A DNA stretch of 64,000 nt from JAJEFO01 sp009843725 (GTDB lineage: Bacteria; Pseudomonadota; Alphaproteobacteria; Rhodobacterales; Rhodobacteraceae). The stretch is taken from positions 1,054,001 through 1,118,000 of the forward strand of contig CBDEUJ010000004.1 in assembly GCA_965243215.1 (NCBI GenBank), written 5' to 3'. Made by a program: the position numbers and the translations under genes. Shown piece by piece: positions 43,781-52,656 of this stretch (positions within the stretch are counted from its first letter, which is position 1; every line of letters starts with the position of its first letter). The notes beneath the pieces are model-generated. The model saw only the letters and a list, made by a program, of their open reading frames with translations. It had not been told where the DNA came from and did no database searches.

Positions 43781-45013
43781 TCAGTCCGCGTTGGCGATGA
43801 TGTCGGCGTAGCGCTCCTGGGCGTCCGCCGCCGAGATCGAGCTGTCGGCCCAGAACTCGGTCATCAGGTCCTCGATCTGGCCAAGCGTGTCAGGCGACAA
43901 GGTCTGGTTGGCATCCGGCAGGATGTTGCCCTGCGCCAGAATGGCCAGCCCCTTCTTCATGCAGTCGTTGGCCGCCGCAAGATCGACATCGCCGCGCACG
44001 GGAAGCGATCCCTTCTTGAGGTTGAACGCCACCTGCACTTCCTTCGAGAGCATCAGCGAAGCAAGCTCCTTCTGCGCAGCTTCCACCTCGGGATCAGACT
44101 GCTTCGGGAAGTAGAAGGCGTCGCCGCCCGTCGAGATGATCTCGTTCACGCCAAGTCCGGGAAGGCAGGAATAGTCCGTTCCAGCCATCTGGTTCGCGAC
44201 CTGGAACTCGCCCTGCGCCCAGTCTCCCATGATCTGGCCGCCGGCCTTGCCGGTGATCACAAGGTTGGTCGCCTGGTTCCAGTCCTGAACGTTCGAGCCC
44301 TGGCGCATCTCGCGTGCGGCCGCCGCCGCCTCGAAGACCTTGGCGTATACCGGGCCGGCCGCAACTTCGGCATCCTTGTCGACGCTCACCGCCGCCCAGG
44401 CCTCCGGACCGGCCAGCGCGATCGTGATCACGCCGAAGGCGCCGGACGCCTGCCAGGGCTGGTTGCCCATCGCAAGCGGAACCATGCCGCTTTCGCGAAG
44501 CTTGGGAGCTGCGGCCACGAATTCATCCCAGTTCGTCGGGACCGGAACGCCTGCCATTTCAAACGCCGCGTGGCTCAACCAGATCCACTGCCACGAGTGG
44601 ATGTTGACCGGCACGCAATAGACCCGCCCGTCGATGGTGCAACTGTCGAGAAGCGACACGGGATGCACGATGTCGCGCCAGCCCTCGGCCTCGGCCACGT
44701 CGGTGAGGTCGAGCATCAAGCCGGCCTCGACCAGCTCTTCCGCCTGCCGACCGTGGTTGAACTGGGTGGCTCCCATCGGGTCGCCCCCCGTGATCCGGCT
44801 GATCATGATCGGACGCGCCACGCCACCGGAGCCGGCAATCGCGCCGTCAACCCAGGTGTGTTCGGTCCTTTCGTTGAACGCCTTGGCAAACTCGGCAACA
44901 GCCGCGGCTTCGCCGCCGCTGGTCCACCAGTGCGTGACTTCGAGGTCCACGGCATGGGCCGCCCCTGCGGCGCACATCGCGGTTCCGCAAAGCAGATTCT
45001 TGAACGATCTCAT
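43781..45013 (-). CDS. Sugar ABC transporter substrate-binding protein
   Basis: The 410-residue periplasmic protein begins with a signal peptide ending near AGAAHA (about residue 21), then VDLEVTHWWTSGGEAAAVAEF, the opening strand of glucose/mannose-type CUT1 binding proteins. Later blocks include TQFNHGRQAEELVEAGLMLDLTDV and IMGDWAQGEF. It is the first gene of the import operon and follows a leader with a 16-base tandem repeat. ATG 45013 follows GGGAGGAAT. Substrate is likely a monosaccharide but not certain. Confidence 0.94.
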   Translation of the reverse strand: MRSFKNLLCGTAMCAAGAAHAVDLEVTHWWTSGGEAAAVAEFAKAFNERTEHTWVDGAIAGSGGVARPIMISRITGGDPMGATQFNHGRQAEELVEAGLMLDLTDVAEAEGWRDIVHPVSLLDSCTIDGRVYCVPVNIHSWQWIWLSHAAFEMAGVPVPTNWDEFVAAAPKLRESGMVPLAMGNQPWQASGAFGVITIALAGPEAWAAVSVDKDAEVAAGPVYAKVFEAAAAAREMRQGSNVQDWNQATNLVITGKAGGQIMGDWAQGEFQVANQMAGTDYSCLPGLGVNEIISTGGDAFYFPKQSDPEVEAAQKELASLMLSKEVQVAFNLKKGSLPVRGDVDLAAANDCMKKGLAILAQGNILPDANQTLSPDTLGQIEDLMTEFWADSSISAADAQERYADIIANAD

Positions 45014-45024
45014 CAATTCCTCCC

Positions 45025-45056
45025 TGTTGTCATTTCAGACTGTTGTCATTTCAGAC
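45025..45056. repeat. 16-base tandem duplication in the binding-protein leader
   Basis: The unit TGTTGTCATTTCAGAC occurs twice head to tail (45025-45040 and 45041-45056) with no mismatch, just upstream of the ribosome site of the sugar-binding-protein gene. It may be a recent slippage duplication or a pair of regulator sites. Confidence 0.9.
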
Positions 45057-45225
45057 TGCGGGGGCAGGTATGGCAATTGGACGGCCAAGGCAAGCGGGAT
45101 TGCCCGCAACGCAGCCTGTCACGGCTTTTCTCACTGAATTTCAATGAGTTGCTGTTTCGGCGAAATTTCCTTTGTCGCTCAGCTTCCGGTCAGCCGGCCA
45201 GCCGTGACGTGACGTTCACGTACCG

Positions 45226-47646
45226 TCATGCCCGCATTCGCCGGCCCTCGGGATCAAAATGCGGCCGTGCGAGACGCCTTGCTCCACGACGTTCTCCCAG
45301 AATCTCGATTTCGAATTCCAGATCGTCCGACGCCAGTTCAACCGGAACAAGGCCAAAGGCAAACGACCGGTCCTGCCAATGCGAATACCCGCCTGACGTG
45401 CAAAAGCCGACCACGCTGTCCTGATGCCAGATCGGCTCCCATGCAACGACATCTGCGTCGTCCGCATCGACCTCGAAGGCGCAAAGGCGCCGTGCGGGAC
45501 CGGCGTCGCGTTCGCGTTCGGCGGCCGCACGTCCGATGAAATCGCGGTTCTTGCCGAACGCGATGAACCTGTCGAGCCCGGTTTCGGCGGCAGTGTAGTC
45601 CTCCGAATATTCCCGCTGCCAGGATCCGAAGAAGCGGTCAAGCCGGAGCGACATCATCGCCCGCATCCCGAAAGGACGGAGTCCGAATTCGCGGCCGGCC
45701 TCGCTTAGCACCTGCCACAGATGCCGCTGCGAGGTCAGGTCGCAATAGATTTCGTAGCCAAGATCCCCGGTATAGCTCACACGTTGCACGATGCAGTCGG
45801 CCATTCCCAGTGTGAGGTTCCGCACAGCGAGGAACGGAAACGCCTCGTTCGACACGTCGGCCCTGCAAGCGCGCGCCAGAAGGTCGCGCGCCTCCGGACC
45901 GGCAATCTGAAAGCCGGTCCGCGCATCGGAGATGTTCCGAACGGTCACCTCGTCCGCTTCCGATACGTGCTTCCTGAACCAGCGAAGATGGAAATCCTGG
46001 CTGCCGTAGCTTGCGGTCAGCTGGTACTCGTTCCCGGCCAGGCAGGAAACGGTGAAGTCTCCGGCAAGGCGACCGGACGGCGCCAGCATCGGCGTCAGGC
46101 CGAGACGGCCTGGCCGGGGAATGCGACCGGCCATGATCCGGTCGAGCCAGGCACGCGCTCCTGGTCCCTGCACCAGGAACTTGCTGAAATTGTGCACCTC
46201 GTTGATCCCGACCCGCTCCCGCACGTGCCGGACCTCCTGCCTGACCGCATCCCATGCATTGGAACGCCGGAACGTCGGAGCTTCCAGCCGAGGCTCACCC
46301 GGCAAGGCGAAGTAGTTCACGACCTCAAGCCCGTAGACTTCGCCAAACACCGCGTTCATCCCGTCCCAGATGTCGTACATCGGCGTCGTGCGGAACGGTC
46401 GCGCCGCCGGCAGTTCCTCGTTCGGGTAGCTGATGGAGAATCTTCGCCGGTAGTTCTCGATCACCTTTGGAACGGTGTAGCCCGGCGTGGTCCAGCGCCC
46501 GTAGCGCGACACGTCCATGGCTCGCGGGTCGCGCTCGGGCTCGCCTTCGATCATCCATTGCGCCAACGCAAGGCCGACGCCCCCGCCCTGGCTGAACCCG
46601 GCCATCACGGCGCATGCGGACCAGTAGTTCCTCAGCCCAGGCACGGGCCCAACCAGCGGATTGCCGTCAGGTGCAAAGGCGAAGGGGCCGTGAATCGCGC
46701 GCTTGATCCCGGCGCGCTCGAGTATCGGGAATCGACGATAGGCGAATGCCACCGATTCCTCGATCTTGTCGAACTGGTCGTTCAGCAGTTCATGTCCGAA
46801 GTCCCAGGGCGTGCCGTCCACGGACCACGGTTCGCAGGGCTGCTCGTAGAAGCCGATCACGAACCCCTTGCCTTCCTGCCTCAGATAGCTTTCGCCTCCC
46901 GGATCGATGACATGCGGAATCTCCTGTTCCCGTGCCGCGACTTCCGGAACATCCTCGGTCACGAGATACTGGTGTGCCATCGGCAGCAGCGGCAGATAGA
47001 TGCCCGCCATTGACGCGACCTCTCGCGCCCACAGACCTCCCGCATTGACCACGTGCTCCGCAACGACGGCGCCTTTCTCCGTAATCACGTCCCAGTCGCC
47101 GTCCGCGCGAACATTGGTTTCGATCACGCGGTTTTGCGTGACAATCTCGGCACCGCCCATCCGGGCGGCCTTGGCATAGGCATGTGTCGTTCCGGACGGA
47201 TCAAGGTGACCGTCGAGAGGATCGTAAAGCGCACCCAAAACGCCGTCTACATTCACGAAGTCCGCAATCCCGACGATCTCGGCGGGGGTCAGCATCCGGG
47301 TCTCCAGCCCCATGTAGCGATGCTTCGCGCGCTCGGCCTTGAGCATGTCCAGACGTTCGGGCGTGTCGGCCAGGGTCAGCCCGCCACAGTGATGCAGGCC
47401 GCACGACATGCCGGTCCTTTTCTCAAGCTCGTCGTAGAGACCGATCGTGTATCCCTGCAGCGCGGCCATGTTGGTGTCGCCGTTCAGCGTGTGGAACCCG
47501 CCCGCCGCGTGCCATGTCGACCCGCTGGTAAGCTCCGAACGCTCGATCAGCATGACATCCTCCCAACCAAGCTTGGTCAGGTGATACAGGACGGAACAGC
47601 CGACGACCCCGCCTCCAATGACAACGACACGCGCTTGCGCCTTCAT
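45226..47646 (-). CDS. FAD oxidoreductase/GcvT fusion, dimethylglycine or sarcosine dehydrogenase-like
   Basis: The 806-residue protein joins an N-terminal DAO domain (FAD turn VVVIGGGVVGCSVLYHLTKLG, then ERSELTSGSTWHAAGG, the covalent-FAD-type His segment) to a C-terminal GcvT-like aminomethyltransferase domain from about residue 430 (NFSKFLVQGPGAR, SYTGDLGYEIYCD, GMRAMMSLRLDR). Such fusions demethylate dimethylglycine or sarcosine and hand the one-carbon unit to tetrahydrofolate. It ends the operon of a dehydrogenase, a Rieske oxygenase and a 78-residue protein, which fits breakdown of a methylated amine. Confidence 0.93.
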   Translation of the reverse strand: MKAQARVVVIGGGVVGCSVLYHLTKLGWEDVMLIERSELTSGSTWHAAGGFHTLNGDTNMAALQGYTIGLYDELEKRTGMSCGLHHCGGLTLADTPERLDMLKAERAKHRYMGLETRMLTPAEIVGIADFVNVDGVLGALYDPLDGHLDPSGTTHAYAKAARMGGAEIVTQNRVIETNVRADGDWDVITEKGAVVAEHVVNAGGLWAREVASMAGIYLPLLPMAHQYLVTEDVPEVAAREQEIPHVIDPGGESYLRQEGKGFVIGFYEQPCEPWSVDGTPWDFGHELLNDQFDKIEESVAFAYRRFPILERAGIKRAIHGPFAFAPDGNPLVGPVPGLRNYWSACAVMAGFSQGGGVGLALAQWMIEGEPERDPRAMDVSRYGRWTTPGYTVPKVIENYRRRFSISYPNEELPAARPFRTTPMYDIWDGMNAVFGEVYGLEVVNYFALPGEPRLEAPTFRRSNAWDAVRQEVRHVRERVGINEVHNFSKFLVQGPGARAWLDRIMAGRIPRPGRLGLTPMLAPSGRLAGDFTVSCLAGNEYQLTASYGSQDFHLRWFRKHVSEADEVTVRNISDARTGFQIAGPEARDLLARACRADVSNEAFPFLAVRNLTLGMADCIVQRVSYTGDLGYEIYCDLTSQRHLWQVLSEAGREFGLRPFGMRAMMSLRLDRFFGSWQREYSEDYTAAETGLDRFIAFGKNRDFIGRAAAERERDAGPARRLCAFEVDADDADVVAWEPIWHQDSVVGFCTSGGYSHWQDRSFAFGLVPVELASDDLEFEIEILGERRGARRLARPHFDPEGRRMRA

Positions 47647-47682
47647 GACCGTCTCCTGCTCAAAGTGACTTCCGCCGTCCGC

Positions 47683-47919
47683 TCAATCGACCCTCCCCCA
47701 GTTCGCCAGCCGCGTCCGAAGCGATTCCGCCCGCTCGTCACCTCGTTCAAGAGCGAAGATCCACGCATGCGTGAGAAAGAACGCGGCAGAGTCGATGTCA
47801 TCAGATGCCGCCGCCTTGTCCGCAGCCACCGCATAGAGCCCGATCAACGCGTCGCCGTCACCGGTTTCATGTGCGGCTAGCAGTTCGCGTTCGAGGGCTG
47901 CCAGTTCGCCTGCAATCAC
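47683..47919 (-). CDS. 78-residue uncharacterised protein of the demethylation operon
   Basis: The protein reads MIAGELAALERELLAAHETG with a GTG start. It is acidic and helical with no membrane segment, and it contains DDIDSAAFFLTHAWIFALERGD. I do not recognise a family, though the helix pattern recalls small TPR-like or accessory subunits. Its start shares GTGA with the Rieske gene stop, and the next gene begins 36 bases after its own stop, so it is clearly part of the operon. It could be an accessory factor for the oxygenase. That is inference. Confidence 0.75.
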   Translation of the reverse strand: MIAGELAALERELLAAHETGDGDALIGLYAVAADKAAASDDIDSAAFFLTHAWIFALERGDERAESLRTRLANWGRVD

Positions 47920-49061
47920 TCGGCGGCCGCCAACGGTTCCGACATGCGTTCGGCAACCCAGCGGTGGAACAGGTGGGTCGGCCCGTCCATCGCCGGGGAA
48001 AAGCGGCCGCCGTCAAATCCCAGAGCGCGGCGCGCCGCCTGCATGCCCTCCACGACGCCGACGTCTTCGAGGAAGACCTCCTTCCACTGTTCGGTGTTCT
48101 TGAGTCGCAGGGGGCCGGACGTTTCCGGCGAAGCATAGTAGAGATGGATGTGCTCCCGGGTCATGCCAGGCCCTTTGGCCTCGAGGATGATCACGAAGAC
48201 ATGGTCGCGCTGAACGCCCATCATGACGTTCGGCACCACCGTGATGTATTCGCCAGCCGTGTCCCACTTTTCCGAAAGCCCGGGAAAGTCGGGGAACACC
48301 GTCCCGTCATCGTCGCGTATCTGCCGGTAAACCTCGGTACCCTGGCCAAAGAACCGCCCGGGCGCCTCGATATGGTAGTGATCTTCGAGTCGCGAATAGC
48401 TGTTCAGGCCCGGATGCACCCAAGGCAGATGATAGCTTTCACAGAAGTTCTCGACCGCAAGCTTCCAGTTCGTGCGGCAATCCAGCTGAAAGCGGCTGTC
48501 CGGGCCACCATGATGGACAGGAACGTCGAATTCCGCCCAGCGGGCGATCAGGTCGGCGTGCAGGTCGGCGAATTCGGGAGCGTCTCCGGAGAAGTTCACG
48601 AACACGACATCCATCCACACATGCGTCCGCACCTCGAGAAGTCCGAGGTCCTCACGCCTGATCCCCGCATGGGAGTTCCTGCCCGGTCCGCCGACATGCG
48701 GCGTCGCGACCAGCCTGCCCTCGTGGCTGTAGCACCAGGAATGATAGGGGCAGCGGATCGCGCCCTCGATCGTGCACGGCTCCGTCACGAGGGTCATGCC
48801 GCGATGGCGGCAAACGTTCTGGAACACGCGGACCTGGCCATCCCTGCCCCTGATGACGAAGAGCGGAACGCCCAGGAAGTCGATTGGTCTAGCGTCGCCC
48901 GGCCCGGGCACTTCGGCCGCAACGCAAATGCCCGTCCAGGTCGAGAACCATAGCCGTTCGCGCTCGCGCCCGTATATCTCTTCGGACGTGTAATGTGCGT
49001 TCGGCAATCCGTTGGCCGTCTCCACGGGTCGCAGCACGGATGCCAGGTCATCTTGTGTCAT
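47916..49061 (-). CDS. Rieske non-haem iron oxygenase, alpha subunit
   Basis: The 381-residue protein has a Rieske 2Fe-2S motif (CRHRGMTLVTEPC, then RCPYHSW, giving C-x-H...C-x2-H) and a C-terminal catalytic domain whose mononuclear iron ligands are suggested by ENFCESYHLPWVHPGL and a later Asp. It resembles the oxygenases that act on quaternary amines such as glycine betaine or carnitine. I chose ATG 49061 (MTQDDLASVLRP); an ATG at 49112 is possible. No reductase is visible in the operon. The DMGDH-like protein downstream would use a demethylated product. Confidence 0.93.
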   Translation of the reverse strand: MTQDDLASVLRPVETANGLPNAHYTSEEIYGRERERLWFSTWTGICVAAEVPGPGDARPIDFLGVPLFVIRGRDGQVRVFQNVCRHRGMTLVTEPCTIEGAIRCPYHSWCYSHEGRLVATPHVGGPGRNSHAGIRREDLGLLEVRTHVWMDVVFVNFSGDAPEFADLHADLIARWAEFDVPVHHGGPDSRFQLDCRTNWKLAVENFCESYHLPWVHPGLNSYSRLEDHYHIEAPGRFFGQGTEVYRQIRDDDGTVFPDFPGLSEKWDTAGEYITVVPNVMMGVQRDHVFVIILEAKGPGMTREHIHLYYASPETSGPLRLKNTEQWKEVFLEDVGVVEGMQAARRALGFDGGRFSPAMDGPTHLFHRWVAERMSEPLAAAE

Positions 49062-49128
49062 GTCAGCCACACCAATGGACGTTGCCCAAGTCGCTCCAGA
49101 GGAACCGGGCAACGATGGACAGCTGCCG

Positions 49129-50271
49129 TTATCCGGTCGCGCCCTTTCGCGACACGTCCTGTTCTGTCAGCGTCACGGTGCGCATATGCACAACCATCCC
49201 CTTCGCGGCGGCCTCCTGCGCGGCAAGGCCCATCTCGACTGCGCAGGCACCGTCAAGAAGCCCGACCTCCGGCTCGCCGCCGTTCCTCAACATGTCAAGG
49301 AACCGCACATGCTGGTAGTATGTCGCGCCATTGTGATCGCCGACGGCCTGCAGTTCCGGATCGATCGGAATGTCGACCGATCGCGGGCCCTTTGGCTCGC
49401 GGGGCGAAACCACCACCTGCGGCCGGGGCGGCGACCCCAGACGCTCGGGCCAGAATCGGAGCGGGCCTGGAACCCGTGCCTCGATCTTGCCCTTCGGCCC
49501 GACCGCGGTCAATTCCTCCTGGAAGTCTGAGCCTTCCGCATACATGCAAAGCTCAAGCATCGCGCGACAGCCGTTGTCGAATTCGACGATGACGTAGGCG
49601 CCGTCCCAGATGTCGGGCGTTTCGCCTTCATAGTCCTCGTTCAGGTGATTGACGTCCTGTCCGGCCGAGGCCATGACGCGTTCGGGCTCCCCTTCAAGGA
49701 TGTGCCGCATCAGGTCGAAGAAATGGCAGCACTTCTCGACAAGCGTCCCGCCCGTGTTGCGATTGAACCTGTTCCAGTCGCCGACCTTGTGCAGGAACGG
49801 AAACCGGTGCTCGCGAATGGTAAGCATCGTCGGACCGTCCGTGGCCTCGGCAACCTCCTCGATGAACGACTTGATGGGCGGCATGTAGCGATATTCCATG
49901 CCGACCCAGACCGGTGCGGGATACTCGGCGGCAAGTCCCAGAATCCGCTTCGCGTCGGTCGCACGGGTATAGAGCGGCTTTTCGATCAGCAGCGGCAGCG
50001 GGCGCGTGCGCGTGATCGCTTCGAACTGGGCAGCGTGGAGATGGTTGGGCGAGGCGATCACCAGGCAGTCAATCCCTGGGTCGGCAAGAAAGCCGGCCAG
50101 CGATCCATGCATTCGCGCCGCAGGAACGGCCGCCCGTGCCGCTTCGGCCATCTGTGCATCCGGCTCGAAAATTGCCGAAACCCGGGCATCCGGCAGCAGC
50201 GCAATGTTGCGCGCATGCTCCTGCCCCATCATTCCGCAGCCGACAATTCCGTAATTGATCACTTCCGACAT
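49129..50271 (-). CDS. Gfo/Idh/MocA-family dehydrogenase
   Basis: The 380-residue oxidoreductase has YGIVGCGMMGQEHARN at the start, the EKP motif in LLIEKPLYTRA (about residue 97) and the TGGTLVEKCCHFFDLMRH segment that replaces the usual catalytic block. It is only distantly like the enzyme at 38820. ATG 50271 (MSEVINYG) is chosen because the Rossmann strand begins at once. It opens the operon that includes the Rieske oxygenase, 67 bases downstream. Confidence 0.92.
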   Translation of the reverse strand: MSEVINYGIVGCGMMGQEHARNIALLPDARVSAIFEPDAQMAEAARAAVPAARMHGSLAGFLADPGIDCLVIASPNHLHAAQFEAITRTRPLPLLIEKPLYTRATDAKRILGLAAEYPAPVWVGMEYRYMPPIKSFIEEVAEATDGPTMLTIREHRFPFLHKVGDWNRFNRNTGGTLVEKCCHFFDLMRHILEGEPERVMASAGQDVNHLNEDYEGETPDIWDGAYVIVEFDNGCRAMLELCMYAEGSDFQEELTAVGPKGKIEARVPGPLRFWPERLGSPPRPQVVVSPREPKGPRSVDIPIDPELQAVGDHNGATYYQHVRFLDMLRNGGEPEVGLLDGACAVEMGLAAQEAAAKGMVVHMRTVTLTEQDVSRKGATG

Positions 50272-50590
50272 TCCGGACCTCAACTCAACCGCGACATTCA
50301 GCGACAACGCTTGGAATCGAACCAAGTCTCCGAGATATCAACGATTTCCAATTCCAGCGTCAAGCATTGACGCGCACCGTGGCCGGCACCGACAGCGGAC
50401 CATCGCAAGTCCAGCCCCGCGTGTGGCAAGCGCCCGCGCGTTCCTCGACTCATTGATCCCGCCGTTCCAGCGGCCTTCGTCGGAGAGAGCGCGGAGCATC
50501 GCGAGGAGACCTTGAGCGCACTGCACGGCTTCAGACGCCACAACCCGAAGGCTCCGGCAGCGTGACCGGTTACGGGTCCTCGACGAGCCG
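50272..50590. other. Gene-free stretch between the dehydrogenase and the TolB-like pseudogene
   Basis: No credible coding frame. It should contain the promoter of the minus-strand demethylation operon, but I see no clear box. Confidence 0.45.
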
Positions 50591-51433
50591 TCAGCTCCTC
50601 GGCCTCCCGTTTTCGCGCTCATAGCGCATGAACGCAATTCGCTGGCTGTCCGGCGACCAGCAGGGCACGTTGATCGTTCCCTGGCCGCCAAAGAGCGCAA
50701 CAATCGATCTGACCTGCCCGGTGGCACATTCCAGCAGCCGCAATTCAACGTCGCGACCCGATGGATGTCCCGCGGTGCCTGGCGCATAGGCGAGATAGAG
50801 CACATGGCGACCGTCGGGCGACGGGTGCGGAAACCAGTTCGCGCTGGCGTCGTCAGTCATCTGTTGCGGGTCGCGCCCATCGGATCTGACGCGCCAGATC
50901 TGCATGTTTCCACCACGATCCGAATTGAACCAGATCCAGTCCCCGTCTGGCGAGTAGTCCGGTCCGTCGTAGTGGTGCGGGCCTCCTATCACTATGGCCT
51001 CGCCGCTTTCACCCGTGGCGCAAATTGCGAGGCAGAACTCGCCAATTCGGACGGCAGTGTAGACGATCTGGACACCGTCCGGGGCTCAGCCATGCCGCCA
51101 GGAAGGCGTTGCCTCCGCAACCCGCTGGGGACGTCCGCTTTTAATGGAAAGAGTATGGATGCGCGACTTGCCGCCTTCGGTGTTGTCCGAGACCGCCAAG
51201 AAGGACGAGTCGGGCGCGACGCCATGATCGTTGTCGATCCGCGAAAGCTCGCTGGCATCAACTGCGTTCAGCCCTGGCATGTCGGGCAACACGCGAAGCA
51301 ACCGTCCGCTGCCAATCACGATGAGCGATCATGCATCCGGCATCCAGTTCGGCGCCTCATTCCGGCGCGCAACGTTCTGCACCGTTTCGACACGATCAGT
51401 GCGAAGGTCATGGACTTCAAGATGGTCGCGCAT
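50591..51433 (-). pseudogene. TolB/WD40-like beta-propeller gene with two in-frame stops
   Basis: One minus-strand frame from ATG 51433 to the stop at 50591 (281 codons) gives a full TolB-like propeller: MRDHLEVHDLRTD, EAPNWMPDA, then SLIVIGSGRLLRV, DNDHGVAPDSSFLAVSD, DGPDYSPDGDWIWFNSDRGG, NWFPHPSPDGRHVLYLAYAPG and GGQGTINVPCWSPDSQ. TGA codons interrupt it at 51331-51329 (an Arg position) and 51088-51086 (a Trp position, SWRHG-stop-APDG). Both look like single transitions. Neighbouring genes use TGA as a normal stop, so recoding is unlikely. Confidence 0.85.
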
Positions 51434-51771
51434 TGTCTTGTCCCATCATTTGTTCGACAACGCCGCGTCATCGCCGAATGGCTTGAGACCGACACCGGCT
51501 TCCGCAAAACTGGTCCGAACGGTTGCAGGTCAGGTTCTCATCCGCGACAAGATCATCCTGTCGGACCCTGCATCGCCTGTGACCGTGATGCGAACCCTCC
51601 TGGTTGTCGTCGCCCGCGACGAAGCCGACGGCACCCTTTCCTGTCAGTGGAAACGCGCGTAGGCCAGCAGCAACATTTTCTCGGACTTTCCCAACGTGAG
51701 AGAGGTCGCGCTGGATTCTGGATTGCCAGTTGAATCTCACCAGTTCTTGGCAGTTTCTGCACCCCAAAAAT
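51434..51771. other. Gene-free stretch before the HAD gene
   Basis: The 338 bases give no credible protein. They lie downstream of the minus-strand HAD gene and upstream of the pseudogene. No terminator-like hairpin with a T-run is evident. Confidence 0.45.
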
Positions 51772-52656
51772 TTAGATGCGTGCAAGTCGCCAGTCGGCAA
51801 ACAGCCTCGACTTTGCCGAGAACCGCCTTGTGTCATGCCCGGCAAACAATCCATCCTGGGTCACGAGCACGCTTCGCCAGCCGCGTGCGGCCGCGCCCAG
51901 AATATCCGTATGCAGGGTGTCCCCGCACATCGCAATTCTCTCTCGAGGAACACCTGGCAGTGTTGCTTCGATCGACTCATATACCTCTGGGAACGGCTTG
52001 CCGAAAAACCGTACGCGGGTAGGGTACAGGTCCGCGATCAAGTGACCGTAGTGGCCGGGCTCAACCGAGAACCCGTCATTGCGAGGCGCCGCCAAATCGG
52101 CGTTACCGATCCACAGGCTGCGGGGCCTGTTTTGCATTGCGGCGTAAAGCAGGCTCTGCCGTTTAGGTGTCCAGTTGGCGGTAGAGAGAAACAGGAAATT
52201 GTCGACCGCATCGTAGCTATCTGGGGCATCGTCGAGGCGCTGGACACTCGTGGGCAAGTCCGCCAGCGGGTCTTCTTGCGCAGCGATGACACCCCAGCTT
52301 CCCCCTGTCAGGTGGCGCAGGGCGGTGTCGCGGCTTGTGATGATCTCGTCGTCCCCAACCGCCAAGCCCAGGCGCTTGAATTTGGCGACTACTCCACTAC
52401 GATCATGGCTGGCTGCGTTGGTCAGATTGCGGATCGCACACCCGCGTGCACGAAGCTGATCAAGGCGTTTGTCAGCACCCGGTATCAAGGTTTCGCCGAC
52501 ATTCAGCACGCCGAACGCATCAAAGACAAATGCATCGACCTCGTCTGCTATTTCTAGCAGCGACCGGATATCGACCGTCTGCGTCCGCGTCAGTACGGGC
52601 GGGAAGCGACTTCTTACCTCCTCGTAGCGATCAAATATTGATTGCGTGTTCAGCAT
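51772..52656 (-). CDS. HAD-superfamily hydrolase, NagD-like (class IIA)
   Basis: The 294-residue protein has HAD motif I FDAFGVLN (Asp46 nucleophile), motif II region RNLTNAAS, a large cap domain, and motif IV CGDTLHTDILGAAARGWRS. This NagD-type layout fits phosphatases of sugar phosphates or nucleotides. ATG 52656 (MLNTQSIFDRYEEVRS) is the start nearest the family pattern. It is divergent from a DeoR-regulated transporter operon with a phosphodiesterase, so it may remove phosphate from the imported compound. Confidence 0.88.
   Translation of the reverse strand: MLNTQSIFDRYEEVRSRFPPVLTRTQTVDIRSLLEIADEVDAFVFDAFGVLNVGETLIPGADKRLDQLRARGCAIRNLTNAASHDRSGVVAKFKRLGLAVGDDEIITSRDTALRHLTGGSWGVIAAQEDPLADLPTSVQRLDDAPDSYDAVDNFLFLSTANWTPKRQSLLYAAMQNRPRSLWIGNADLAAPRNDGFSVEPGHYGHLIADLYPTRVRFFGKPFPEVYESIEATLPGVPRERIAMCGDTLHTDILGAAARGWRSVLVTQDGLFAGHDTRRFSAKSRLFADWRLARI

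Noticed and set aside
45207..45221. Inverted repeat ACGTGA-CGT-TCACGT just after the DMGDH-like gene
   Set aside because: Short arms in a GC-rich sequence and no T-run; it could be an operator but the evidence is too thin.
43616..45424. 602-codon plus-strand frame
   Set aside because: It lies antisense to the sugar-binding protein and a permease and carries no family signal.
50591..51433. TGA recoding as Trp or selenocysteine in the TolB-like gene
   Set aside because: One TGA is at an Arg position, other genes use TGA as a stop, and no selenocysteine element is visible.
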